64,000 nt of DNA from Anthopleura xanthogrammica (GCA_964019055.1 OZ025219.1:4917868-4981867), one strand, 5' to 3'; shown: positions 12,428 through 23,255, counted from the first letter of the stretch. Numbers and translations are program-made. The notes: generated from the letters alone by a model not told the origin.

Positions 12428-12647
12428 TACAGTGCAAACTGAAAAACCGTGGGCATCCAGAAATATTTCAAAAATCGTGTATCGTTCGTTGAACAGTCTG
12501 AAACAACTCTCTAACTGCGAGAAGTTTGATGGATTTGTGGTCAGATAAACTTTGTGCAGTTAGAGAGTCGTTTCATATTGTTCAACGAAGGATAAACGAT
12601 TTCCAAATTATTTGTGGGTGCCCACGGTTTTTTGATTGGCCCTGTAA
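12428..12647. mobile_element. MITE family D, copy 1 (ACAGTGC...AAAAACCGTGG ends)
   Basis: GAAAAACCGTGGGC and GCCCACGGTTTTTT form the ends. TCGTTCGTTGAACAGTCTGAAAC and its inverted counterpart form the inner arms. A second copy lies at 62314-62524. Confidence 0.8.
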
Positions 12648-13199
12648 TACTCATACCCAAAAATATGAAGTTGTGTGAAGTTCTCTCAAATTTCAATCAA
12701 AAGGTCTTCGTTGGAAAGAAAGTTTTTTTTGCAATTTTATTTTGCATTGTGCTAAAGTATGCAAAACTCATTTAAATATTCCCAAAGCAGTTTGGGATTC
12801 ACAAAAATTTAAAGATATTTTTAATCCTGAGCCAGCCTCAACTGGTACCTTAAATATCAAAGTCTTACCTGATGAAAGTTCTTGTTTTCTAGGAAAGTTG
12901 TACCTGCAAAAATTATTGATAAATAAATTATCATTAGTATTAGATATTCATATTCATTTTTGTGTGCGAAGTTTCAACATGGTACATTCTCAAGCAAACC
13001 GGTACCACTCTTCCAAAGATTGAGTCTCCGACAGCCATACTGAAGCTCTTGTTTATGGTAAACCTCGGGTTGAGTGTTTTGGTTTATCATACTCTTAGAC
13101 TTTGTTTTCACTTTATAAATTACAAGATAGTTTTTTTTATGCCTTTTAACAGACTCTTCTAGTTATAATCGTATAGCCAACTTCACTAGTTAAGGAATA

Positions 13200-13370
13200 A
13201 AAAACAGTTTTCCGTGTATTATACTCTGATAAAGACACGCGGGATGTGGAGAGAACACGAGAGAAGCATAGGAAACCACGACGCGTAGCGGAGTGGTTTC
13301 CAGCTTCTCAAGTGTTCTCTCCACATCCCAAGTGTCTTTATCAGAGTATAATACACGGAAAACTATTTTT
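13200..13370. mobile_element. Palindromic MITE, about 75-bp arms
   Basis: GTTTTCCGTGTATTATACTC followed by TGATAAAGACAC pairs with 13333-13366, and GATGTGGAGAGAACAC with GTGTTCTCTCCACATC. The loop carries GGAAACCAC / GTGGTTTCC. It lies in the long 5' intron of CNOT2. Confidence 0.85.
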
Positions 13371-14044
13371 ATTGCTTTTATAAAATAACTAACTTTTCGA
13401 GAGAGAAAAAAAATGACGTGAGCATGTATTATGCTCTCATAAAACATGGCTTTTTGACCAATCAGAGCGCGCGTAATATCAAAGTTATTTTATAATAAGT
13501 CTTAACTTTTCATTTCAGTGGAGTTACAGTATGTTCCTCTCTAAATATTTGTGTGCAGATTGTGTTTTATGAATTATTGTGAAATTTATGTGATATCTTG
13601 ATGGTTTATACATGATAAAAAATGTCCTTCAAGTTTTAATGCTAACATGGATATGCTGTTTATTATTATTTTTGGATCACAGAAATCATGCCTGAGTCAT
13701 ATAAGAATATCAATATTCTAATGTAGTAGTGTGTGTATTCCTGGGGTGCATGTTACATCACTAGCTGCCATGCTGGTTGACTATACAAAGCATTCCTCAT
13801 TAAACTTCTCTTGTTATATCAACCAAGATGGCAGCTGTTTCATTGTTATTTACAGTATATCTCAAGGGAGTTTGAGTCACATAGTTGCACCCCCAAGAAT
13901 AGATGATACACGACCCCATAAGCTTCTAGCTTTAAAGCCTGAAGTTTATGAACAAAAACTTGTTTTGGAAATTAATTCAGTCTAGAGTTGTTAACTATAT
14001 TTATCGAAGTAACAATATTTGTTGAAGAAACAATATTTGTATTA

Positions 14045-14150
14045 TGATCATCTGGGTGGATGTAGTCCTGAGAAGGATTGTTTGATGTGACTGACGTTTG
14101 GACAACCTGAGCGGAAGTCATCTTCAGAGTCAAGTGAAGGATAAAGTCAG
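14045..14150 (-). mobile_element. Repeat tail resembling a retrotransposon 3' end
   Basis: On the minus strand it reads CTGAAGATGACTTCCGCTCA followed by GGTTGTCCAAACGTCAGTC. The CTGAAGATGA...CGAAACG-like pattern is typical of the tails of Penelope-like elements in animal genomes. Assignment rests on that resemblance only. Confidence 0.35.
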
Positions 14151-14509
14151 ATAGGTCATATTTATACTGCCACGTTGTTAACTAGTTGAAGCACCATCCA
14201 AGTCACACTACAGTACTTTCTCTTTTCCCCTATCAAAGCCATCATACCCAACACATTACAATTAATGGTTTGCAATCATTCCCAATAGAATAAAACATGG
14301 CAGCCATGGTGGCTATGTTGGATGATATAACAAAAGAATTCATTGAAAAATCTTTTATTAAAATCATCCAACATGACGGCTATGACATCACATGCAAACG
14401 AAGAATAGGATACCTATAATATTTAACCATTTTCTGTATGAAGGGCAGCATGCAATGCAGCCAGATGAAAATGGGCCTTTCATAAAAGTTTTTTAGATAT
14501 TCCACTTAC

Positions 14510-14566
14510 TGATTCATTGCGGACATTTGATCAATCAAGGGTCGTTGGTGTGCCATAAGAACTTAT
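14510..14566 (-). other. CNOT2: Putative 5' exon of CNOT2 with ATG
   Basis: Acceptor TTATGTTATAG, then 10 bases, then an ATG (14556-14554) opening 15 codons (MAHQRPLIDQMSAMN), then a strong GTAAGT donor. The exon leaves in phase 2, while the next recognised exon needs phase 1, so either a small exon between 12121 and 14509 is missing from this model or this ATG is a short upstream ORF. The other two frames of the exon are closed by stops. Confidence 0.5.
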
Positions 14567-14815
14567 CTATAACATAAAAGAGAATTTCCAGTTAAACCTG
14601 ATAATTTCTACATACTGACATTGATATCAAGATACGACCCAATTGAAGAATTATGTTTTTTTCTTCCTTCCTACATCAGTCTGACCAGCTTAGAACATTT
14701 AGAATATTCCACCAGGATGCATGGCTGACAGCTAACGTTAACTCTAGAACTGAAATTTCAAGCTAACAACAAGGAACATTTCTTTGAAAAATAAGTAAAT
14801 AACATAAGTAAATAC

Positions 14816-15010
14816 CTGAATTAAGTCCCGTAGGAGGTAATATTCAGTAATTCTATTATTTTCGGGCGTTTTAGGATGAAATTCGAATACCTGTTTTTCC
14901 AAAAACCCTTTCGCATTTGGTCTTACTTTCTCAATACGCTTGCGTTCCGCGAACATCCGCTGAAAATATGGCGGGCTTTCATAACTCGTTCCAAGCTCTT
15001 TCACGGTCAC
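14816..15010 (-). other. Putative first exon of CNOT2 (mostly 5' UTR)
   Basis: The minus strand is open for about 77 codons upstream of a CAG/GTATTT donor at 14816. The first ATG in this frame (reading MFAERKRIEKVRPN) is weakly reminiscent of the MFGASRKK start of vertebrate CNOT2, but the frame runs into a stop in the next exon. I therefore treat it as a transcribed leader exon. A second possible donor (CAG/GTATTC) lies inside it. Confidence 0.3.
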
Positions 15011-15162
15011 GGCCGATCCAGGGACTGTGTAAGAGTCTGGCTGGAGTTAGTTCTGACAGAAGTGATTTGCTGTAGATCGAAACTTCATAAAAATAACACG
15101 AATTTGCTCTCTGTTTTCTTGTATAAGGTAACAAAACACGTATTGATGTCTGAAGTTAGAAA
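15011..15162. promoter_or_regulatory. Likely bidirectional promoter between CNOT2 and TMEM9
   Basis: About 150 bases separate the leftward leader of CNOT2 from the ATG of TMEM9, so both transcripts must start in or near this interval. No TATA box is evident on either strand, which fits housekeeping genes. The divergent arrangement is read from the exon models; the promoter itself is inferred. Confidence 0.5.
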
Positions 15163-18100
15163 ATGCGTTGGATATTCATATTGGTTGTAGTCTTCTTGCA
15201 TCTAAAAACTATAAAATCGGAGAGTTCTTCGAGTCAGGTTAGTGAGCTGGTATGCGGACATAATTACGTACGTACTACTGATATTGGTTCATTAAGCTTA
15301 TAAAAGTTCATGTTCAGTACCAAAACAGATGAGCTCTTACTATCCTTTAATGAAAAGAAAAACTTCAAAGAATGGTAACAGCTGTAAGTACTAGTATAGA
15401 CCCCTTGCAGCACGTTGAAATGCAGCTTAATTTGGAGGAATTCTTAGGAGATTGAAACCCTTTTGTTTTGTCCTCAAAATTGAGCTGCTTTTACGTCACG
15501 TGCAAGGGGTCTACAGCAAAGGAAAATATAAGAGACTAATATACAGTCCCTACAATAACACATGATATGGCTTGTCAAGGATTTGAACCCTGCAACTTTT
15601 CAACCATAAGGCCGCTGTGCTTAACCAACTACACTAAGGCCCAGTTCAAACGTCTCACTTCTCATGAGCCGAATGCATTGAAAACAATGGGTAATAAGGC
15701 AGTCTTCTTTGATGTCATGTCACTTCTTTGGGTTCAAATCCTTGACAAGCCATATCATGTGTTATTGTAGGGACTGCATATTAGTCTCTTATATTTTCCA
15801 ATCTTAGCCGGCCCCACCACTTTTTCCCATACTAGTCTCTTATATAGCCCCACCAATTTTTAGGGGGCACTGCAGTCCATTTATTGCTGTATTTTTTATT
15901 CAAATATTACATTTATTGATAAATTCTATGATCAAACCATCAACCCATATTACATGCAGTTCCTTGCGGTTCTGTTCACCCAATCTAAGCACTTGTAATG
16001 CAGGAATATTTTATGTACAGTACTGTACAGAATTGTATATATATCAGAGTAAATTTTAGATGCTAACAAGTTCTGGTAATATTCTAATAAGCTGTGTGGA
16101 GCTGCACTGACTAAATAGAAATACTATAAAATACAGTTTAGGACTTGCAAAAACAATCAAAACAAGGAAATTAAAAGAAAAAAAACACTCATGATTGCAC
16201 TTGCAAATATTTAATTTAATGAAAAATCAGCACAACTGGTTAACATAAGGGAGTTTAAGCAATTTTATTCACATTATGCAGTCAGTACGACAGCTTAGTT
16301 ATCCTCACAGGATTCCAGCAGAACACGTATTTTGCTAGCAGGTATTTCTACTATGTATGTTTGGCAAGAAATGATTACTAGTTAAACCAGTTTTCATGGG
16401 ATTTCTTTAGGTCCACTCCACATAGCTCAATAGAATATTAGCAGACCTTATAAGCATGTAAAACTGTCATATACAGTAAGAATTGACTCTATTGTTTAAT
16501 CTACTTCCAGTGGGTTCCATACTGTACTTAATCCTAATCTTTTGATATTATGCAGGCATCCTACTCAGATGTTCGTTGCAAATGTGTGTGCCCAAAAGAA
16601 AATGGTAATGGAACGGCAAGAAATGTTTTTGTTGCGACAGTTGAACCTCACCAATGGTAAGCTCTATTTCTCTAGGTATACCTCAATCCTGTTTATTAGA
16701 TTTTAATTTTGATAATTTAAGTAAATGTTAAGAAAATACTGTCATTTCATTGTGGAGGTTTCATTGTTAGGAAAAATTAATTTTTGGAGGGAAGGCAGAC
16801 AGAGAGGGTGAGAAAACAGTGAACCTGCAATGTCATCACTCTCACTTGTTAGTTGTCTGAAAAGTTGTCTGCAACTGTTGCACCATGTTTCTAGGTATTT
16901 ACTCTGCCTGCAGTTTTAGAAGAGCTATATCTCGGAAATGAATGGACCACATTGGAAACTGTAAAAGCTTAGCTTATCAGCTATTTTTGCATCTGCTATA
17001 CAGAAAACATAAAACTGCAGAAGGGTTAATCGTTCTTGGCACTTCATTTATTAGTGTATGGGGGGGTCAGCAAAATCATCTGTTGTCTTTTCCAAATATT
17101 ACCCAAACCCCCCTTCCTGTTTGGAACCCCCCTTTATTTCACCAAATTACTAATTATTACTATTACTAAATCCCTATAAAGCTGCATACATTTAGTAACA
17201 ACCCATCCTACATAGCTTCCAAAAATAATGTGAACCCCCAATATTGCCGACCCCCCCCCCCCCCCATACAGTAATAAATGGTTATTGGGTACTAAATTCT
17301 CTGCACAATGGTTATTTCTCAGCAATTGTCAGCACATTGTCAAACGTGAAGAAAACTTCTGCCTTAGGTGCCAATGCATGTATGAGGCCAGGAACACTAT
17401 ACTTATAAAGGTACGAGTTTTTTTTTTTTTTTTTTTTAGTTTTAACTTCTATTTTTTCATACATGTATATTCATGCAGTCGGTCTATCTTTATACTACTT
17501 TCACTTGCTTGTATTATGCCCTACATTGTTGGGCCCAACATGTTGAGAGGATTTAGACATCCTATTTGGTATTGTAGTTGTGGGGAGTTAATACAGGTGA
17601 AGTTCCTTTCACACTACCAGTGCATCTTCAAGGTAAAATACTTTGATAATAATTCTAATAAACCAAAGACTATATGCAGCATGTTTTGGTTATTAAGAAT
17701 GAACCAATAAAAGAGTGCTGGTAACATCCCCATCTACAAAATCATTTTAGACTTTCTTCAAACTTGACTCAGCAAAAGCCAAACTTTTTTGTTTTGTGAT
17801 CATAGCTCTCACCAGCAGTGTTGGATGTGTGTGAGAAATGTTTTATCCATTCCCAAACATTAGAATGGGTTCATCAGGGTTTTTTTTAAATCAGAAAATA
17901 TAGTTATTCTTATTATTTATATTAATTCATAGGTGGTTATCATATTCATCATCGTGTCACTGGTTTGTCTGACAGTATACGCCATTTATCTGGTCGTGGA
18001 CTCCAAAATGTCTCCAGTGGAAATCAGTGTTTCTTCAGATGAGGTACATGTAAGTTCATGTTGTACACAATTTAGTATATTAAAAATTGTGTATAAATGA

Positions 18101-18834
18101 TTTTCACCGCCAAAACAGCCCTTCACATTCTAAGCGCGGTTCAGTTATGTGAGAAAAATTTTGCCGAGGCGATAATTTAGCCGAGGGACTGAAATGCTAT
18201 TGGGGGAGAAACATCGCCAAAGGGGGGGGATTAAAAATCTGTCCCATACTGGTATCTCCCTGGCCTAACTTAGCAAATCTTCATTCAAGCATGGGGATAA
18301 AAAAAACGATGCTTTTGCTTGCACTTATGTTCATGCATATGCTTGCGCTGTAGTGAAAGTGAAATTTTTACTTGCGTTCGGACTTGCGCTTAAGCTTGCG
18401 TCGCTAGTGAAAACCAGGCTTTAGACTTACTAGCTTAAATTATAGTTATTCTCCCAAGACTCAGAATATCCAAAATCCTATAGTACCCTATACCTCCTTA
18501 AACGTAGGTTTGGGAAATGCATAGAACATATGGGTAACGATGCTATGTCAGATTTTAATTGCCGAAAAATCATAAAAGTTTCCAAAAATTTGATTTAGTC
18601 GTTCAAGGTTTTCTCTCTAGTAAAACAGACATTCAAAAGAGTGCATGCAGTTTGTTGAACTGGTTTTTTAAATCATGGTTTTGTGAATTGCAGATGCAAG
18701 AGAGACTAACAGCCAGAACAAGACATGCTAGGAATTTCAGTGTCAGAGCTTTTGATCGCAGGCATGCAAGATGGAAACAAGAAGTAGCAGCACAGAGGAG
18801 GCATATTTATGATACTCGAACAATGCTTAGTTAA
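15163..18834 (+). CDS. TMEM9: Transmembrane protein 9 family protein, complete
   Basis: Five coding exons: 15163-15237, 16556-16656, 17323-17410, 17933-18049 and 18694-18834. All introns are GT-AG with compatible phases (0, 2, 0, 0), giving 173 residues against about 183 in human TMEM9. Residues 1-19 form a signal peptide (MRWIFILVVVF core). A cysteine-rich luminal domain follows, with RCKCVCP near residue 32, CNCQHIV near 60 and CLRCQCMYE near 73. One membrane span is encoded by exon 4 (VVIIFIIVSLVCLTVYAIYL). The cytosolic tail ends in RWKQEVAAQRRHIYDTRTMLS-like sequence, the family signature closing on MLS. Family knowledge: TMEM9 proteins sit in late endosomes and lysosomes and associate with V-ATPase and CLC transporters. 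The gene faces away from CNOT2 across a short shared promoter. TMEM9 versus TMEM9B cannot be decided here and is probably a vertebrate-specific split. Confidence 0.95.
15395..15514. mobile_element. MITE family A, copy 2
   Basis: TATAGACCCCTTGCAGCACG and CGTCACGTGCAAGGGGTCTA are the ends, with CAGCTTAATTTGGAGG / TTGAGCTGC arms. It lies in TMEM9 intron 1. Confidence 0.85.
15521..15799. mobile_element. Fold-back element carrying tRNA-like A and B boxes
   Basis: Arms of about 70 bases (15521-15592 and 15729-15799) are near-perfect inverted copies, each ending in the B-box word GGGTTCAAATCC. Beyond the left arm, on the minus strand, an A-box-like TAGTGTAGTTGGTTAAGC lies 5' of that B box at tRNA spacing (about 15575-15642). 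The acceptor and anticodon stems are decayed, so this is a tRNA-derived SINE or tRNA pseudogene partly duplicated in inverted orientation, not a working tRNA. Confidence 0.6.
16657..17322 (+). other. TMEM9 intron 2, including a poly-C run
   Basis: Mostly unique sequence. A C-tract lies at 17250-17265 and a CCCCCCTT-type stretch near 17100-17140. No other feature is seen. Confidence 0.5.
18150..18425. mobile_element. Degenerate copy of the GCTTGCG / CAGGCTTTA element (family E)
   Basis: The right end GCGTCGCTAGTGAAAACCAGGCTTTA matches the end of the better copy at 23014-23255, and GCTTGCGCT words repeat inside. The left end is eroded. It lies in TMEM9 intron 4. Confidence 0.5.
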
Positions 18835-19235
18835 AGCATATCGTTACTTTGGATAAAGATATATACTTAGAATTATATACCACATTTATACCACATGAAC
18901 ATTTCATTAATTGATTCCACGCAAGTGAAAGGTAACAGTATATGATCAGTTGACCCCAACCAAACAATGTAGCAAGGCAAACCAAATTACATGGTTGAAG
19001 AAAACGATTAACAGCTACAGCGACGGATCCAGGGAAGGGGTGCCCCCCTCCAAGCAACTTTGTCCTCTTATTTTGAAGATACCCAATACGAAATATTGTT
19101 TTCTTCCTTTGATTCCGAGGGTTGCAGCACCCTGGGCATGAATCAAGACAAGCCAAATATAGCCAACTTAATAATAACAATAATCTTAATTATTTATAGA
19201 GCGGCATTTTCCAATATCAGTGTCCAATATAGCGT
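18835..19235. other. 3' flank of TMEM9, little recognisable
   Basis: Contains a GGATCCAGGGAAGGGGTGCC stretch (19026-19045) that resembles repeat ends elsewhere. No clear AATAAA close to the TMEM9 stop and no gene. Confidence 0.4.
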
Positions 19236-19370
19236 ACCCTGGGATCCATGGGTTCAATTCGCTCCCGTGGCTTTTAACCGAACCAGCGCCCGAGGCGCGT
19301 TCCCTCGGGCGCTCGCTCGGTTAAAAGCCACGGGAAGGGAATAGAACCTCTGGATTCCAGGGGACCAATA
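19236..19370. mobile_element. Inverted-repeat element, GC-rich arms
   Basis: CCGTGGCTTTTAACCGA pairs with TCGGTTAAAAGCCACGG, GCGCCCGAGG with CCTCGGGCGC, and the outer ends CCTGGGATCCA / TGGATTCCAGG also pair. It is much more GC-rich than its surroundings. Confidence 0.75.
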
Positions 19371-19741
19371 GCTAGCGCTTAACAAACTACAACAAAATTT
19401 ACGAATGACGATATAATTACGCTTACAATAAGTTCCATATAATTAATCATAACAATTAGTCATTATAATATGCCTTTTTAAAAAGAAAAGTTTTTTGTTG
19501 CTTCTTAAAACTAGAAGTGAACTGGAGAGAGTTCCACAGCAAAGTTGCAGAACACGAAAAAGATCTGTAACCATAAGTACGCAGATTGTAAGTTGGAGCT
19601 ACTAACTGATTCCTTGTCGCAAATCAGTAAAATTACGTTTAGGGACATGCTGTAATTTAGTCAGCAATGTATGGCGCATGACTGCGTTCACTCGGGCTTC
19701 TTCTAAGCTTTTATGACATGTCTATTCATATCTGCCTTTTT

Positions 19742-19946
19742 AAAGGCCCGTTTACACTAGCAAATTTATCGCGCAACTTGAGCGGCGATTTCAATGGCGA
19801 TTTTATCGCGACCCAAATCGCAGCGAGTTGCACTAAATTTCGATCATGTTTGAATTGGCGGCGACGTAGCTGCGATCATCGCCGTGAAATCGCCATAAAA
19901 TCGCCGCTCAAGTCGCGCGACAAAGTTGCTAGTGTAAACGCCGCTT
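19742..19946. mobile_element. MITE family F, copy 1 (GGCCCGTTTACACTAGC ends)
   Basis: AAAGGCCCGTTTACACTAGC and GCTAGTGTAAACGCCGCTTT are inverted ends; the interior repeats GCGATTT/AAATCGC words. Confidence 0.75.
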
Positions 19947-19974
19947 TACATTTCTTCTCAGATCAGCTGGATAA

Positions 19975-20205
19975 AAGGCCCGTTTACCGATTTCTACGGC
20001 GATTTTTGAAAATGCAATAAATTTTGTCTTATGCTTCTAGAGAGACATTTGTTCAGGTAATGTTGAGGTTCTGAATAAAACTTTACAAGTTAATCCTTTA
20101 TCATTCTTGACTATGACCAAAATCGCCACAAAAATCGCACCTAAAATCGCTGCAAAAATCTCACTTAAAATCGCTTCAAAAATCGCCAGTGTAAACGGGC
20201 CTTTG
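19975..20205. mobile_element. MITE family F, copy 2
   Basis: Ends AAAAGGCCCGTTTACCG and GTGTAAACGGGCCTTTG, with inner arms of CGATTTTTG / CAAAAATCG type repeated. It directly follows copy 1. Confidence 0.7.
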
Positions 20206-20644
20206 TGAAGCCCGGCCAATTCGACCTAATCAAGCATGAGGCCTAAAGTCACAACACACCGTAATAAATACTCGCACAATACTATGTATTGTTATTCCAG
20301 TGTTGATTTATTGTTTCACAGCATTTCAACCTAATTTAGTCCAAAAATGCACGTTTGTTTTGAACGCAAAATGTTATCCAGTATTTTTATTGTAAAAGGG
20401 GTGACTGATACAGGGTACCTCGCCCCAATACCACAGGAAACCCTTAAAAGGCAGGAAAATGGCGGAAAAAAAACTGCGTCGCTTCGCAAATAGGTCACGA
20501 TAGACCGGTGACATGATGTTTTTCGATTGAAATGCAAACTAGCCATGCGGCCTTCCAGGGGGCAAACACTGGAAGAAGAGAGCATTTTTAAAAGATCGGC
20601 TCGTCCTAGAGATTTTATACCTCTTATACCATTCTTATACCTGT
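20206..20644. other. Interval between MITE F and satellite block 1
   Basis: Unique sequence with a GC-richer patch at 20400-20620. A minus-strand ORF (20585-20331) shows no recognisable domain. No supported gene. Confidence 0.4.
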
Positions 20645-21553
20645 GCCTTCATCCAATCCATCTCTCGTGTACAATATTATTCCTATACGCCCATCCAATC
20701 CATCTCTTGCGTACAATCTTATTCCTATACGCCTTCATCCAATCCATCTCTCGTGTACAATCTTATTCCTATACGCCTTCATCCAATCCATCTCGTGTAC
20801 ATTCTTATTCCTATACGCCTTCATCCAATCCATCTCGTGTACAATCTTATTCCTATGCGCCTTCATCCAATCCATCTCGCATACAATCTTATTCCTATAC
20901 GCCTTCATCCAATCCATCTCGCGTACAATCTTATTCCTATACGCCTTCATCCAATCCATCTCATGTACATTCTTATTCCTATATACGCCCATCCAATCCA
21001 TCTCGTGTACATTCCAAATCCTATACGCCCATCCAATCCATCTCATGTACATTCTAATTCCTATACGCCCATCCAATCCATCTCATGTACATTCTTATTC
21101 CTATATACGCCCATCCAATCCATCTCGTGTACATTCCAAATCCTATACGCCCATCCAATCCATCTCATGTACATTCTAATTCCTATACGCCCATCCAATC
21201 CATCTCGTGTACATTCTAATTCCTATACGGCCATCCAATCCATCTCGTGTACTTTCTTATTCTGATGCACCCATCCAATCCATCTCGTGTACATTCTTAT
21301 TCCTATACGCCTTCATCCAATCCATCTCGTGTACAATCTTATTCCTATACGCCTTCATCCAATCCATCTCGCATACAATCTTATTCCTATACGCCTTCAT
21401 CCAATCCATCTCGCGTACAATCTTATTCCTATACGCCTTCATCCAATCCATCTCGCGTACATTCTTATTCCTATACGCCTTCATCCAATCCATCTCGTGT
21501 ACATTCTTATTCCTATACGCCCATCCAATCCATCTCGTGTACATTCTTATTCC
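20645..21553. repeat. 40/42-bp tandem satellite, block 1
   Basis: About 22 head-to-tail units of CATCCAATCCATCTCGTGTA followed by CATTCTTATTCCTATACGCC. Units with an extra TT between GCC and CATCC (42 bp) cluster at both ends; 40-bp units fill the middle. Variants include ACATTCCAAATCC, ACTTTCTTATTCTGATGC and a TA insertion in TATATACGCC. All frames of a strand lack stops because the unit has none, so the ORFs here are artefacts. Confidence 0.95.
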
Positions 21554-21559
21554 TGTTAT

Positions 21560-22009
21560 TTACTATCTGAATATTAGCTTTTTTTGAGTCGTCAAGAGTC
21601 ATCCATAGAAATCAGCTTAGTTTTATCGTATAGAAATTATTCTTCACTTACTTGATTGTGAAGCTATTCAATTGTTTATTAGCAGCTGATCAGTGGAATA
21701 TCAATCTTATCAAAGATATATCAAGAGTTCACAAGCCCTTAATTTGAAGGTGTGTGCTTTTCAACTCTAGTCTGAGTCGTGTTGACAGCTGCTCTTAAGA
21801 ATGCGCGGAAATGTTACGCATGCGCTTTAGAGGGCAGACGGCAATTTGTGACAGAAGAAAAAGAAAAATCAAACGCACCCTGTGGCGAACTCGTGTATTC
21901 TCAGATTTGAAGCCGAATTTGAAGCACTGTTCAGAGATTGGGTTTCCTGTGGCCTTCTTGCACGTGTCGACATGACGGAATTTCAAGCAATTTATTTACC
22001 TTTCCGCAC
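21560..22009. other. Interval right of satellite block 1
   Basis: Unique AT-rich sequence with a GC-richer patch at 21790-21980; no supported gene or element. Confidence 0.4.
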
Positions 22010-22335
22010 GCAACTTGTCGCGCAACAAGTTGCAAAAATTAGAAAGTGCTTCTACTTTTTGCAACAACATTTTGCAACTTGCAACAGTGATTTTTGCTGC
22101 GTGACAAGTTGCGTGCAGGTTAGTAATTTCTCATGCTATGATTGGTCAATTTACGGCCCAAAAATGAAAATTGTCTCTCCTAGCAATGCCATATAATAAA
22201 TATCTCATTAACCTCGTTTGCACGCTACGCGCTTGGGCCATAAGGCAGTGGAAAAAACTAGGTCCATAACTTATGGTACAGACGATGTTGCGCGACAAGT
22301 TGCATGATTTTGTTGCTCGAATTACCGCACCTTAA
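22010..22335. mobile_element. Family C-related element, copy 2
   Basis: CGCGCAACAAGTTGCAAAA at the left and TTGCGCGACAAGTTGCATGA, then TTGTTGCTCGAATTACCGCA, at the right form inverted ends. TGCAACTTGCAAC words repeat inside. Confidence 0.6.
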
Positions 22336-23013
22336 CAAATGCGTGAATTTTCAGCAGACTGAAATCTAAGGTATTTCTTAATGCGACTAATGCTCCTGAG
22401 GTGATAAAATGCAGATTTACAGACACTACTAATATATTCATCTTTATGTTTTATAACGATCTTTTCATCAGCTGGCGGCCATCTTGAAATCGTAGTAATA
22501 GCCAATGTGCACGAGCTCGCGCTGGCTAAAATCGTGCGCAGTACGCGATTCAAAACTACGGAACTACTTTAAAAAGAATGGTTCTGAAATGCATGAGCTT
22601 ATTTGTTTCATGTTTCCAAGCAACGGACCTCAATATCACATCACTACTGGCCTGGTGCACTGCGCCGAGCTCGGTTCTGGATCAAGCGAATGCATTCTGT
22701 AACATTCAGTTTCTGAATACAGCATGTTTAGCGATCATCACCCATGAGAAAAACAGGATAAAGCTACTCTGACTCCTTTTTTAACTGCTTTTTTTATTGT
22801 ATTTTACTCTTCAATTCAGGTTAATAATACAGGAATCTGTGTGCAGACAACATTATAAAGATACATTCTTTCCGAATTTGATGAACAATCTCGAAAAACG
22901 GTACACTTGCATTTTCAGTTTCAAGCCTCTTAACTAAAACACTGCATTTCTACGTTTGCATGTAGCTTCCTAGTTTTTGAAATTGATTCAGTCAAAGTTA
23001 AGTAATTCAGTGT
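22336..23013. other. Intergenic, no feature identified
   Basis: A GC-richer patch with GGCGGCCATCTTG lies at 22475-22490, of the kind seen at some promoters. No exon could be attached to it. Confidence 0.4.
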
Positions 23014-23255
23014 TAAGCCTGGGTTTCACTAAGACGTAAAACACAAGCACAAGCGCAAGGATAAAAAAGTTTTTATAAGCCTGGTTTTCACTACGACGCA
23101 AGCAAAGAGCGTAAGCACAAACGCAAGCACAAGTATCAAAAACTTTTGATCCTTGCGCTTGTGCTTGTGCTTGCGTCGTTATGGAAACGGTATTTTTGCT
23201 TGTGTTTTGTGCTTGCGACTGTGCTTGCGTCGCTAGTGAAAGCCAGGCTTTATGC
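23014..23255. mobile_element. MITE family E (TAAGCCTGGTTTTCACTA ends), nested double copy
   Basis: The left ends TTAAGCCTGGGTTTCACTAA (23013) and TAAGCCTGGTTTTCACTACG (23077) both pair with TAGTGAAAGCCAGGCTTTA at the right. The interior is built of GCAAGCACAAGCG-type words and their inverse. Two left ends and one right end suggest insertion into, or partial duplication of, the element. Confidence 0.8.

Noticed and set aside
12742..13023. 93-codon plus-strand ORF with FNPEPASTGTLNIKVLPDES
   Set aside because: Looks less random than most, but it lies in a CNOT2 intron on the opposite strand, lacks an ATG and splice context, and matches no family I know.
13731..13985. 84-codon plus-strand ORF ending KLVLEINSV
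   Set aside because: No start context or family match; antisense in a CNOT2 intron.
15575..15642. Functional tRNA gene on the minus strand
   Set aside because: A and B boxes are present, but acceptor and anticodon stems do not pair, so it is kept only as a tRNA-derived repeat.
20645..21553. CRISPR-like regular repeats
   Set aside because: Units are contiguous with no unique spacers, and the window is eukaryotic.
20527..21587. Multiple overlapping ORFs of 95-178 codons on both strands
   Set aside because: They follow the stop-free 40/42-bp satellite unit in every frame; no start context, splice sites or non-repetitive sequence.
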